From positions 685,057 through 749,056 of the forward strand of contig VYZI01000351.1 in assembly GCA_013397695.1 (NCBI GenBank): a stretch of 64,000 bases of DNA, given 5' to 3'. Below are positions 44,416 to 53,080 of the stretch, one piece after another. The position numbers were made by a program, and so were the translations under genes. The notes below the pieces were generated by a model, which made no database searches, was not told the origin of the DNA, and saw nothing but the letters and a program-made list of their open reading frames with translations. Numbering within the stretch: position 1 is the stretch's first letter; each line of letters begins with the position of its first letter. Origin of the DNA: Centropus unirufus. Lineage: Eukaryota; Chordata; Aves; Cuculiformes; Centropidae.

Positions 44416-45346
44416 CTGCAGAGGAGAGAGCACCTCAGGCTGCTGCCACCCCACCAGCCCCACAGCCGAGCCCTACTCACGCTCGCAGACTGTGCCTTCA
44501 GCTTCTGCTTTGCTGCTGGTGGCTTCTCCTCCGCAGCACCTGGGGGAGAGGGGGCGATGGCTGAGCCCAAGCAGAGCTCCCCACAGATCTGGGACAACCA
44601 CAGGGAGACTCGCGGGACCGCCAGCCTTTTACCTTGTTGCCGTGCACCCGCCTTGGAGGCTTTGGGGGGTTTGGTGGCCCCTTTCTGTCCCTGCTTTGGG
44701 GCTTGTCCTTCACCGGCATCGGCCTGTCCCAGCTGCTGCTTCTTGTGCTGCTGCTTCTTGGGGGCCAACTGGGGTAAGAGAGGGGTGGAAGTGGGGCCAG
44801 ACAGCACCTCGGCCCCCAGCCCCACCACCTGGGAGCCAGCAGCCCCTTGCTCACCTTAAAGCTGCCGGTGGCCCCCACAGCGGAGGAGTTGCGGGGCCTC
44901 ACCAGGACCCCAGAGCTCAGCCCCTTGCTCAGCGCCTGCTTCAGCAGGTACTTGAGGCGGATGGGGTCTACCGTAGGGTACTTGGCAAGGATGAACTGCT
45001 TGATGGCGGCAACAGAGACACCCTCTTTCTTATCCTGAGCCTGCAGAGCCTCAATGACCATGCGCAGGGTAGAAGGGTGCCTGAGCTGCCTGCTGCTGGT
45101 CAGCAGACGTGGGAGCTGTGCTGTGCTGACATCTTTGGCTGCTGGGAGACAAGAGGCACCTCTTGGGACCAGCGTCCAAGCACTCACACCCCCGAGGGCT
45201 GCAAAGCCCCCCAGAAGCTGAGCAGCCATGGCCCTGTTCATCCCTGCAGCCCCCCAGGGACCACAGCTACCAGTGCTCAAGCCCCAGCCCAACCCTGCCA
45301 AGACCCCACAGCACTCAGCAAAGCTCTTACCTGGATGTGGCTCCAT
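44065..45346 (-). CDS. H1-8: Oocyte-specific linker histone H1 (H1-8/H1FOO)
   Basis: Linker histone of oocytes and early embryos; it binds nucleosomal DNA at the entry and exit site and replaces somatic H1 after fertilisation or nuclear transfer. Coding exons on the minus strand: 45331-45346, 44855-45141, 44633-44768, 44481-44539, 44065-44415. They total 849 bases, 282 residues plus TAG, with all phases consistent. Residues about 26-101 form the H15 winged-helix domain (RHPSTLRMVIEALQA, SVAAIKQFILAKYPTVD, RLKYLLKQAL, GATGSFK). The tail, 102-282, is rich in Lys, Ala, Pro and Gln, as in linker histones. The start ATG has a perfect GCCATGG context; an upstream ATG at 45362 is out of frame. The protein is shorter than human H1FOO (about 346 as I recall), the difference being in the tail. 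Position between PLXND1 and RHO supports the assignment. Confidence 0.93.
44481..44539 (-). CDS. H1-8: H1-8 exon 4: tail
   Basis: Fifty-nine bases encoding AAEEKPPAAKQKLKAQSAS. Acceptor ccccag, donor gtgagt. Phases fit on both sides. Confidence 0.85.
44633..44768 (-). CDS. H1-8: H1-8 exon 3: basic tail
   Basis: Reads LAPKKQQHKKQQLGQ and later KGATKPPKASKAG. Acceptor ccccag, donor gtaaaa. Human H1FOO also continues after GSFK with a Leu and a Lys-rich stretch. Confidence 0.88.
44855..45141 (-). CDS. H1-8: H1-8 exon 2: globular domain
   Basis: Acceptor ctcccag|CAG is a NAGNAG site, so the exon may also start at 45138 with loss of one Ala. It encodes the complete H15 fold up to GATGSFK. Donor gtgagc. 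Confidence 0.93.
45331..45346 (-). CDS. H1-8: H1-8 first coding exon (16 bases)
   Basis: ATG GAG CCA CAT CCA G then donor gtaaga. The ATG lies in GCCATGG. The frame is fixed by joining to the winged-helix exon. Confidence 0.85.
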
Positions 45347-45419
45347 GGCAGAACACACTCATCCAAGCACCCCAGCCTGCAACCCCAACTCTGCTCACAG
45401 GCTTGGTTCATTCCCACCT

Positions 45420-45472
45420 AATTTATCTCATTAGTAGCCAAACTGCAGGGCCTGGTTGGCAGCTGCTAATTG
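45420..45472 (-). promoter_or_regulatory. H1-8: Candidate H1-8 promoter elements
   Basis: On the minus strand an AT-rich GATAAATTAG (about 45420-45429) lies some 75 bases before the ATG and could serve as a TATA-like element. A TAATTG at 45467-45472 (plus strand) matches the NOBOX homeodomain consensus used by oocyte genes. Both are short motifs; function is inferred only. Confidence 0.35.
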
Positions 45473-47180
45473 CTCTGGTTGCCACCCTCGTGGGAGCAGG
45501 TGGATGGGGAAACTGAGGGCCTTTTGCTAAGTCTTTGAGAGGGTCTGGAGGGAAAAGGAGCATGTCCAGGTGGAGGGTTTGGAGAGGGGTGGAAGACAGG
45601 GAGATGTCCACCCTGAGCACAGAGGGAATTTGCAGCTCCCCGCTGCCTGGTGGGGTGCTGAGGTGGTGGCTTGCTGATGGCTCTCGCTGCGGGATGGGCA
45701 GGAAGCCAGCCCATGTTTTGGGGCCAGCACAGAACCCATCCCTGGTGTGATGTACAGGCTCTCTTCACCTGGGATGGTCCCACTGGGAAGTGAGGGGCTG
45801 CACTCCCTGGGGAGCCTGGTAAGGGTGGGACTGATCCCACAAACCAGAGGAGAAAAATGGAGAGCTGTGTTGCTGGCCAGTGAAAGGAGAAGGAACGACT
45901 TGCCCACAGTAGACCCAGGTGTGCACTTGCAAGCAGCGCTCCACGCTCGCCTCTGCCCGCTGAACCCCACCATGCTCAGGGGAGAGTGCTCCCTGCCCTA
46001 GGCACAGACAGCGCCTCTCCCCCTTCCCCTGTCCCCTTTGTGTCCCCTCCCTGTCTCTCTGTGTTGGCTCCTGGCACAGCAACATTCCATGCTGGGAACA
46101 GCATCATCCCATGGACCAGGTGTGAGCTGAGCCCGCAGCCTTCCAGGGCTCCCACGGCACCCAGGACACTTCCATGTCACGGCTGCATTAAAACTAAGTC
46201 CTGTGATCCTATGGACATTTTCCTCCCTGTTCCAGCGGGGTAGGATACTTGTGGTACTTTCTGTTCTCCCTGAGCCCAGGAAGCAAGGCTGAGTAGTTCA
46301 GGTGTCCTTATCTCCGGGGCAGCTGTGCCTCTCCACAGCACCACCTCAGCACCTTTTCCTTCAGGCAAGAATCCTGGGGCTTTTGTACCCATGGCCTGTC
46401 AGAGCCCCGGGGGAGCCATGGGCCTGGGGCAGGGCCAGGATTGCCTGACTGCGGGGCTGGGTCACGGCCTGACCTAGTGGACATGTTAATGCCAGTGAAC
46501 ATGCAAAGCACTGTCCGGGAAGACCTCAGTCAGGGTCTGCTCCCACTTGCTGAACCCAGGGGCCGGATCTTGGCAGGGGACCAAGGTGCCAGCAAGAGCC
46601 CGGTCTGGAGCAAAGAGCTGGGAGAGGCACCCAGGGCCCTGCGTGCCCACCTTCCCCCAGACCAGCACTGCCAGCCTGTTCCTTGCTCCATTTCCAGACC
46701 ATTTCTGAATTCCCTGGGAAGGAGACAGTGGGAACACAGGAGGGCTGCCGGGGCTGGCACCATGGCAGGGCTCCGTGTGTCACTTTCAACACTCATCTGG
46801 CCATCACCTCTCCAGCAGCTCTGTGCTGCCTCCATCACTCACCTGGGCTGACAGGGAGGTCCCAAGTCCTTACATGCCCCTACCACCACCCCCAGCAGCC
46901 TTGGGACTGAGCATCGTGTGGGCCAACAGCCCACAGCCTTGGAGCCTTGGGGCCAGGCCATGACCAGCACGTGCCAAGCATCGCAGGTCTCCCATGGAGC
47001 ACAGCTTTGTGGGCAGCAAATAAACATCAAATCCTTCCTCATCTTCCCTCCAAAACTACCTCCCAGATTTGAAGTACATGAATCAGACAGCAGCCTAAAC
47101 ACTGAATTATTCATAAACCTCTAATCTTTAGATTTCACTGAATATGCAGAAGTATCGATAAAAAAAATAATGAGAGAATT
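45473..47180. other. Intergenic region between H1-8 and RHO
   Basis: About 1.7 kb upstream of H1-8 and downstream of the distal RHO poly(A) signal. No exon or repeat recognised. Confidence 0.55.
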
Positions 47181-47197
47181 GTACTTGCAAATTGCTC

Positions 47198-47203
47198 TTT
47201 ATT
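47198..47203 (-). other. RHO: Distal poly(A) signal AATAAA for RHO
   Basis: TTTATT on the plus strand, followed on the minus strand by a T-rich stretch near 47160, as expected of a downstream element. Confidence 0.55.
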
Positions 47204-48196
47204 AAAGGTTTAACTTGCATGGGTTCTATACATTCCCTATTAAACCTTGCAAAGCTGCATAGGATTAGAAATCAGAGAGGATAATAATGTACAAAAATAG
47301 TTTCAAATGTTGATAACACTGAACAGTGAGAAAAACATCTTATTTGTATAACTGAGCTAAAAATAAAAATGAAGAACACTGCTACAATTGCAATATGCCA
47401 TCTTGTAGTGCTTAAAACATATGTCGACGTCGCTGAGCCATATGCTCCCATGTCTTGCCTGCTACAGTGCGGAGGGAAGCTTAGCGATGCACCAATCCAT
47501 CCTCAAAAGCACAAGTACTGGCCAAAACCTCCTACTTGGGCTGATGGCAAACTGACTGCAGCTTAAACAGGGAGATGCGCTGGAGGATCAGGAGGAGAGT
47601 GTCTCAGGGCACAGCCCCGGGCTACAGGGGGGCCAAAGATGCTCCTGAATGGTGGGACTACAGGGAGGTGGGACTTACTGCTAGGAGGAACATGAAGCAG
47701 GGCTGAGGGTGCAAACACCGTGTGTAGGTTGTGCTGGGTGCCAGGAGGAGCAAGCACGGAGCCCTCCCTGGGCACAACCACAGCTGTGCCGTGCTGCCAG
47801 CCCGCCCTGTGCTGCCTGCAGGACCTGCAGCCATCAGCTTTGCAGCACGGAGGGGCCCATGTCCACCAGAACCCCATCCCATCCCAGCTGGAGGGCTCAC
47901 TGCATGCTGGATGCGGGGCAGGGCTGGAGCTGGGAGTACCCGGCAGGGCTGGGGGTACCTTGCAGCAGCCAAACTTGCCCCCAGGCAGCAGAGGCAGGGA
48001 TGTGCCCTGGCCTCCCCAGGGCCATCAAGGTGGGGTGAGGGTGACTCTGCCATGGCCCGGAGCTCACACACGGTGGCCCAGGGAAGGCGTGCAGGCGGCA
48101 GAAGCGTCAGACCCAGGGCTCTGCACTCAGCAGAGCTCTCAGCAAGTCAACAGAAAAGCACGGATTTACGCCAGTGGAGGGGCTAAGCCTTTGCAT

Positions 48197-48202
48197 TTTA
48201 AT
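48197..48202 (-). other. RHO: Proximal poly(A) signal ATTAAA for RHO
   Basis: TTTAAT on the plus strand, about 180 bases after the stop codon. ATTAAA is the commonest variant signal. Confidence 0.5.
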
Positions 48203-48382
48203 TACAAAACGTGTGTACACATTTACAGCCTTGTTCCCAGGGTTCCTAGTGCCAGGAGAGAGGAGCCTGCCCTGCGGGCTGTGGCCATGGTGAAGCAGGA
48301 GCAGGCAGTGGCAGCGGCGGGGCAGGGTTCGTGCTCCCGGGGCGGTGATGCACACCCCAAGGACTGGCTGCTCCAGTGGGGC

Positions 48383-48502
48383 CTAGGCAGGAGAGACCTG
48401 GCTGGTGGAGACGGAGGAGGTCTCTGTCTTGCCAGCAGATGTGTCCTCGTCACCCAGCGGGTTCTTGCCGCAGCAGAGCGTCGTGATCATGCAGTTACGG
48501 AA
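48383..48502 (-). CDS. RHO: RHO exon 5
   Basis: FRNCMITTLCCGKNPLGDED, then a Ser/Thr-rich tail that is phosphorylated in vertebrate rods, ending QVSPA and TAG. Confidence 0.98.
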   Translation of the reverse strand, partial: FRNCMITTLCCGKNPLGDEDTSAGKTETSSVSTSQVSPA

Positions 48503-51093
48503 CTGGAAGAGAGAGAAGCTTGGGGTGAGGCAGGCAGATGCCAGGGTGGCTCTCGCTGGGACTGCTGCCCAGCCTGGCAGAGCTGCTTGAAAGCCCCCTC
48601 CACTGCCGTGCAGGAGACACCATGCTGCTGAAGTCCACTGCCTGCTGCCCACCCTGATTGCAGCCAGGGTGGACACAGCCCCAGCTCTTCTGCCAACCCA
48701 ATGCCTTGGCCATTCCAGCTGGATGGGCTTGCTATTGTGAGCCTCATGCAATGATAAGGATGAGCTGCGCAGTCACCCCCGCCCGCCTGCTGGAACAAGA
48801 CAACCTGGAAATAAACTCCCCTCCCAGCCCACTGGCACCTCCTAGGGCCATAGCGCCCTGCAATGTTATAAAGGTAAACACAAAGGAGATTGCCCGGCAC
48901 CCTGCCAGTTACCTGTTTGTTCATTACAATGTAAATCACAGGGTTGTAGATGGCAGAGCTCTTGGCAAAGAATGCCGGGATGGTCATGAAGATGGGCCCG
49001 AAGTCCGACCCCTGGTTGGTGAAGATGTAAAATGCAACGCTGGCGTAGGGGACCCAGCAGATCAGGAAGGCAATGACCATGATGATGACCATGCGAGTCA
49101 CTTCTTTCTCTGCCTTCTGGGTGGTGGCAGACTCCTGCTGCTGAGCCGCAGCCTGCGAGCAGAAGGGAATGGAAATGTAATGGAGCTGGGGAGGGCTGCG
49201 CCAGCAAGGGATGTGGGGTCAGGGCTTGGGGTAGCTGAGCTGCACATCTGGAGTTTGCTATCTCCTCCTTCATAGGCTCCCGAGGTCCCTTTCTGTTAGC
49301 CAGGAGGACCCTTGGCCAACACTGGAGACAGGGGTGGTTCCTGGCCCACCTCCACTGGCAGGTACCCACCTCCTTGACGGTGCAAACCAGGTTCCCATAG
49401 CAGAAGAAAATGACTGTCAGCGGGATCATGAAGTGAACCACAAACATGTAGATGACGAACGATTCGTTGTTGACCTCTGGCTTCAGAGTGTAATAGTCGA
49501 TACCGCACGAGCACTGCATGCCCTCGGGGATGTACCTGCAATGCAAGCCAGGCAGGTCTGCACCCAGCAGAGGAAACCAGCTGGAAGCCACGGCTGAACG
49601 GCCGCCAGCCAGGCTCCTGTGGCCCCAGGTGCCAGGCACAGCTCTCTCCCTACCTGGACCAGCCAAAGAGGGGGGGAGCCGCGCACGCCAAGGCCATGAT
49701 CCAGGTGAAGGCAACGCCCATGATGGCATGGTTCTCCCCGAAGCGAAAGTTGCTCATGGGCTTGCACACCACTACATATCTCTCGATAGCTAGGACAACC
49801 AACGACCAGAGAGCAATTTCACCTGCACCACGGAGAAAGAAGAATAGGGACACAGGGAATTTAAACAATGGGAGGAGAAAAGTGTGCTGGCAGGAGCACG
49901 AGGCCTCCTCAGACTGTTGCTCCTGAGGAGGAGCCCTGGTGGAGATCAATCTCCAAGGATTTGGAAAGAGAAATGAAGAAAGACCAAGTGGAGATGTGGT
50001 AGGAAAGCAGAAGGCACCTCCTCATTGCAGTGCTGATGCACAGCAACCCCTTTGCTGCTGTTTTCCAAGATCTGTGGCTGGATCCTACCACTCATACCGG
50101 ACTGCACCTGCACCTACGAGTCTATGGTCCCACTAGGAGATGCAGTGAATACCCATCATCTCAGGATTTCCCCTCGCTATCCAAAGCTTCCCAGGAAACT
50201 TGTGCCATGGAATCAATAAAAGAGTTGTCCGTGGCTGAGGGCTGAGCTGAACAGAGGAGGGCGTTTTTAGACACACAGTTTTTATTTAACATCTGTTTCG
50301 GTCAAAGCCTGACTGGCAGGGGGAGGAGAGCCAGCTTTGCTAGCCCGCACCACCATGCAACGCGTCAGAGTGAATGACAGACTCAGCCCCACAAAAACAG
50401 GAGGAACAAATTTGTCATCTCTCAAGTCAGAACGCAAGCCAAAAAGATGTTCAGATCCAACAACTGCAAAATCTGCTACTGGTTGCTTTTCACTGCTGCA
50501 TCGTTGTTCTCAATATACTGAGCAGGTGGCTACCAAAATAAGGTCAAAAGAAAAAAATGTTACTTGTTATTTTCTTTGTCTCCCACCCTGAAACACTGCA
50601 ACTGCCCAGTCCCACACCAGCAACAGAACAAGGACCTTCCAGGTGCCATGTTTTTCTAAGATCATCTGGATCTCCCTTCTTAAATCTGGGGCAATTTTTG
50701 GCAGAAAATGTTTGAGTATCTGGAAAACTCACCGCCCAGTGTCGCAAAGAAGCCTTCGATGTAGCATCCTGTTACTCCAAAGACAAAGTACCCGTTCATC
50801 GAGGTGTACATGGTGGTCGTGAAGCCTCCAAAGACCATGAAGAGGTCGGCGACTGCCAGGTTGAGGAGGATGTAGTTTAGAGGCGTCCGGAGCTTCTTGT
50901 GCTGGACGGTGACGTACAGTGTGAGGAAGTTGACGGGAAAGCCAAGCAGGATCAGCATGAACATGTAGGCAGCCAGCGCTGAGTACTTCCAGGGCTCAGC
51001 CAGGTAGTACTGGGGGTACTCGAAGGGGCTCCGCACCACCCCAGTCTTGTTGGACATGGGCACGTAGAAGTCTTGGCCTTCTGTTCCATTCAT
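48383..51093 (-). CDS. RHO: Rhodopsin, rod visual pigment
   Basis: Seven-helix receptor of the rod outer segment disc that binds 11-cis-retinal and activates transducin. Exons on the minus strand: 50733-51093, 49654-49822, 49370-49535, 48913-49152, 48383-48502, of 361, 169, 166, 240 and 120 coding bases; the internal sizes match vertebrate RHO. The product has 351 residues. Visible sites: N-glycosylation Asn2 and Asn15 (MNGTEG, SNKTG), Asp83 (LAVADLF), disulfide Cys110-Cys187 (GCYIEG, CSCGID), counterion Glu113, Glu122 and Ile189 (rod type), ERY 134-136, Lys296 for the retinal Schiff base (FFAKSSAIYNPVIY), palmitoyl Cys322/323 (TLCCGK), and C-terminal VSPA, the ciliary-targeting VxPx motif. 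Introns 1 to 4 are 910, 118, 217 and 410 bases. All residues needed for a working pigment are present. Confidence 0.98.
48913..49152 (-). CDS. RHO: RHO exon 4
   Basis: AAAQQQESATTQKAEKEVTR is cytoplasmic loop 3. Then TM6 and TM7 with Ala292 and Lys296, ending VMNKQ before gtaact. Confidence 0.98.
49370..49535 (-). CDS. RHO: RHO exon 3
   Basis: YIPEGMQCSCGIDYYTLKPE carries Cys187 and Ile189. Continues through TM5 (FVIYMFVVHFMIPL) to VKE before gtgggt. Confidence 0.98.
49654..49822 (-). CDS. RHO: RHO exon 2
   Basis: Starts GEIALWSLVVLAIERYVVV, so Glu122 and the ERY motif are here, and ends PPLFGWSR. Acceptor gtgcag, donor gtaggg. Confidence 0.98.
50733..51093 (-). CDS. RHO: RHO exon 1
   Basis: Begins MNGTEGQDFYVPMSNKTGVV and ends at FATLGG, phase 1, before gtgagt. 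It covers TM1, TM2, TM3 start, Cys110 and Glu113. Confidence 0.98.
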
Positions 51094-51208
51094 GGTTGCG
51101 GTTCGTGAGGTGCCGTTTGCTCAGGGGTTTCTTTTGTGCGCCGCGGGGTCGCCTCTGAAGTTGGGCTCTCGCCACTTCTCAGTCTGCGCCGGCGCCCCAA
51201 GGAGAAGC
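51094..51208 (-). other. RHO: RHO 5' UTR (probable)
   Basis: GC-rich leader between the start codon and a transcription start expected about 30 bases after the TATA box. The start site is inferred. Confidence 0.55.
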
Positions 51209-51234
51209 GGCTACGCTCACCTCTGCGGGGCACC

Positions 51235-51246
51235 CCTTATAAAGTG
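51235..51246 (-). promoter_or_regulatory. RHO: RHO TATA box
   Basis: Minus strand reads CACTTTATAAGGGG, which matches the ACTTTATAAGGG element I recall in the human RHO promoter, about 145 bases before the start codon. Confidence 0.85.
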
Positions 51247-51270
51247 CACCCTGGGGTAAGCTCCAGGCAC

Positions 51271-51332
51271 CAGTGTCAGCATGATTAGGGTTTAGAGAAT
51301 TATTAATCATAATCATCCAGGGGTAATTGGCT
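51271..51332 (-). promoter_or_regulatory. RHO: RHO proximal photoreceptor promoter: CRX, NRL and Ret-1-like sites
   Basis: On the minus strand, in order toward the TATA: GCCAATTACCCC (51320-51331, Ret-1/PCE-1-like), GATGATTATGATTAATAATT (about 51298-51317, homeodomain sites), CCTAATCATG (51280-51289, CRX/OTX core TAATC) and TCATGCTGACACTG (51271-51284, NRL/MAF half-site TGCTGAC). The set and the order agree with the human RHO proximal promoter as I remember it. Identity rests on motifs, not binding data. Confidence 0.75.
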
Positions 51333-52350
51333 TTCTTGGGAAGGTATTAAGGTGACACCTGTTTCTGGCCCACACTGTCATTGTTGGACACCATGGCTCA
51401 TGGTCACATTTGAAGAGGCAGCTCTGCACTGCACCTTTCGTTTGGGGGACCCAAATCAGACAGCAGCTTCACTTGCACAGCCTTGCACCTCCACATGGCT
51501 GCGCCCTGAAGGGAACAAGGGTTTGGGGTGGGCCCTGTACCCATGGCAGTCTTTTCACCCCATGATCCAAAGCTGGACATCCATAACTCGTGCTGCCCTT
51601 GCCCAAGTGGAGACACTCACACTCCCCGCAAGCCTCCCAAGGCCTCCAGCCCAGCCCCATGGGCACTCACTTAAAAGTATGCGGCCCCTCCATGTGAAAC
51701 TCCTGTTTCCCCACAGAGAGGTACCGGGAATGGGATGCATTACTATTGGGTTGCCAGGTGGGGAGTGCCAGAGGAAGACAAGGCAGGCAGCGATTCTTCT
51801 CTTGGCCACGTTCTCAAGGCTCCCAGGCTGGGCTTTTGGCTTCTGACAACAAACAGAAGCTCCTCTCCATTCCCTGCTAACAGGAGAGAAGCCCATGGTT
51901 CAAAACCCCACTGCTGTGACTTTGAGGGCTGCAGATGGTGGCTGGGGTCCAGCAGCAATAGAGAGGTGTCCCAGGCCCATTCCTAGAAGGAAAAGTGGGT
52001 CCATGACACAACCAGTCCCACTGGAGAGCTATCCTCACAACTACCATTCCTGTGCGGGAGACAGCAGAAGGGGGCTCTCAGGCAGCACAAGCATCACCAA
52101 CCCTTCTCCCACATGCTCTCAGACACCTCTTTTTCTGTTACAGGTTGTGGCTGGGGAGGTTTCACTACAATGAAACCCAGACCCTGCTGGCTGGTTTCCA
52201 TTTATCCCATCTCTACTGGGCTTGGCTTTGTATGTGGTTTGGGTCATGTCAATTACATCGGTAACACCTAATAAGTAACCTAACCCACCTGTCCTGGAGA
52301 GGTATCACTCTGAACTGGTGCTGAGAATGCTGCTGGACAAGGCTACTGAA

Positions 52351-52376
52351 GGGAGGTTCAGTAGGGAGGTTCAGTA
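52351..52376 (+). repeat. 13-base tandem duplication
   Basis: GGGAGGTTCAGTA twice in direct tandem. Confidence 0.85.
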
Positions 52377-53042
52377 GAGAGGAGCTGAAGCCAACACTCA
52401 ACACTATATGTTAGTTCACAGACATCTTCGGTCTCCCCAAAACCTTGTAGAATCATCAAATTCCACGGGTGAAGCCATTGTTGGAGCCTCCTGAGTCCTC
52501 TGTGTCTCTCTGCCTCCCCACTCAATGCTCTCAATTGTGCTCGAAAGGTTCGTTGTGCCAACCAGCAACTGAGTTAGACATTATCTTTCTTAATTTTTCA
52601 GAGGCACTGGGACAACGTGTACAGTAGAGTGAGCACAATTGAGCCAGCCACAGAAGATCTCCCTGGAGAAGGTGGTTCCTTACAGTTCATATCACCATGA
52701 TTAATCTTTTAAGCTCCAAACCTATTTTCCCTATGTCTTCTTTTTTTTCCACCCCCTGTTTATCACCTTTCCATAATAATAACGTTCCAGCTGCCAGGCA
52801 GGTACCAGCTGGTTCCCCTGGGGAGGCTTTGCAAGCCCTGTCTGCTCTGCCCCTCAGTAGGGAAGAGGGGCTGGAGGGGACCTGAGCACCTCCCCTTGCT
52901 GTTTTGGCTGCAGCCAGGGGGATGAGCTGAGCATCCCTTGCAGTCAGGAGCTGGGAAGTGGGTAAATGTAAGTGCCTCATCCAGCACAGGAGGATGTGCC
53001 AGAGCCGCTGGAGCTCATGGGCGAGTGGGACACAAATTCAGG

Positions 53043-53080
53043 CCTTAATAAATCATAATAAACTCTTGCCCTTAATAAAC
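53043..53080. promoter_or_regulatory. Candidate distal TAAT cluster upstream of RHO
   Basis: CTTAATAAA occurs at 53044 and 53071 with AATCATAATAAA between. The cluster is about 1.95 kb upstream of the RHO start codon, near the position of the mammalian distal rhodopsin enhancer. Motif-based guess only. Confidence 0.25.

Larger units (their letters stand above)
47184..48382 (-). other. RHO: RHO 3' UTR (probable, long form)
   Basis: From the RHO stop to the distal AATAAA near 47198. The last 400 bases (47130-47560) are AT-rich, as 3' UTR ends often are. A proximal ATTAAA at 48197-48202 would give a UTR of only about 200 bases. Confidence 0.55.

Noticed and set aside
44312..45421. 369-codon plus-strand open frame opposite H1-8
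   Set aside because: It is the antisense of GC-rich H1-8 exons and crosses its introns; no similarity or initiation context.
47720..48631. 303-codon plus-strand open frame opposite the RHO 3' end
   Set aside because: Antisense of RHO exon 5 and UTR; low-complexity composition and no recognisable domain.
52430..52550. TAGAATCAT motif suggesting a CR1 terminus
   Set aside because: Only one 9-base unit matches and the following sequence does not continue as CR1.
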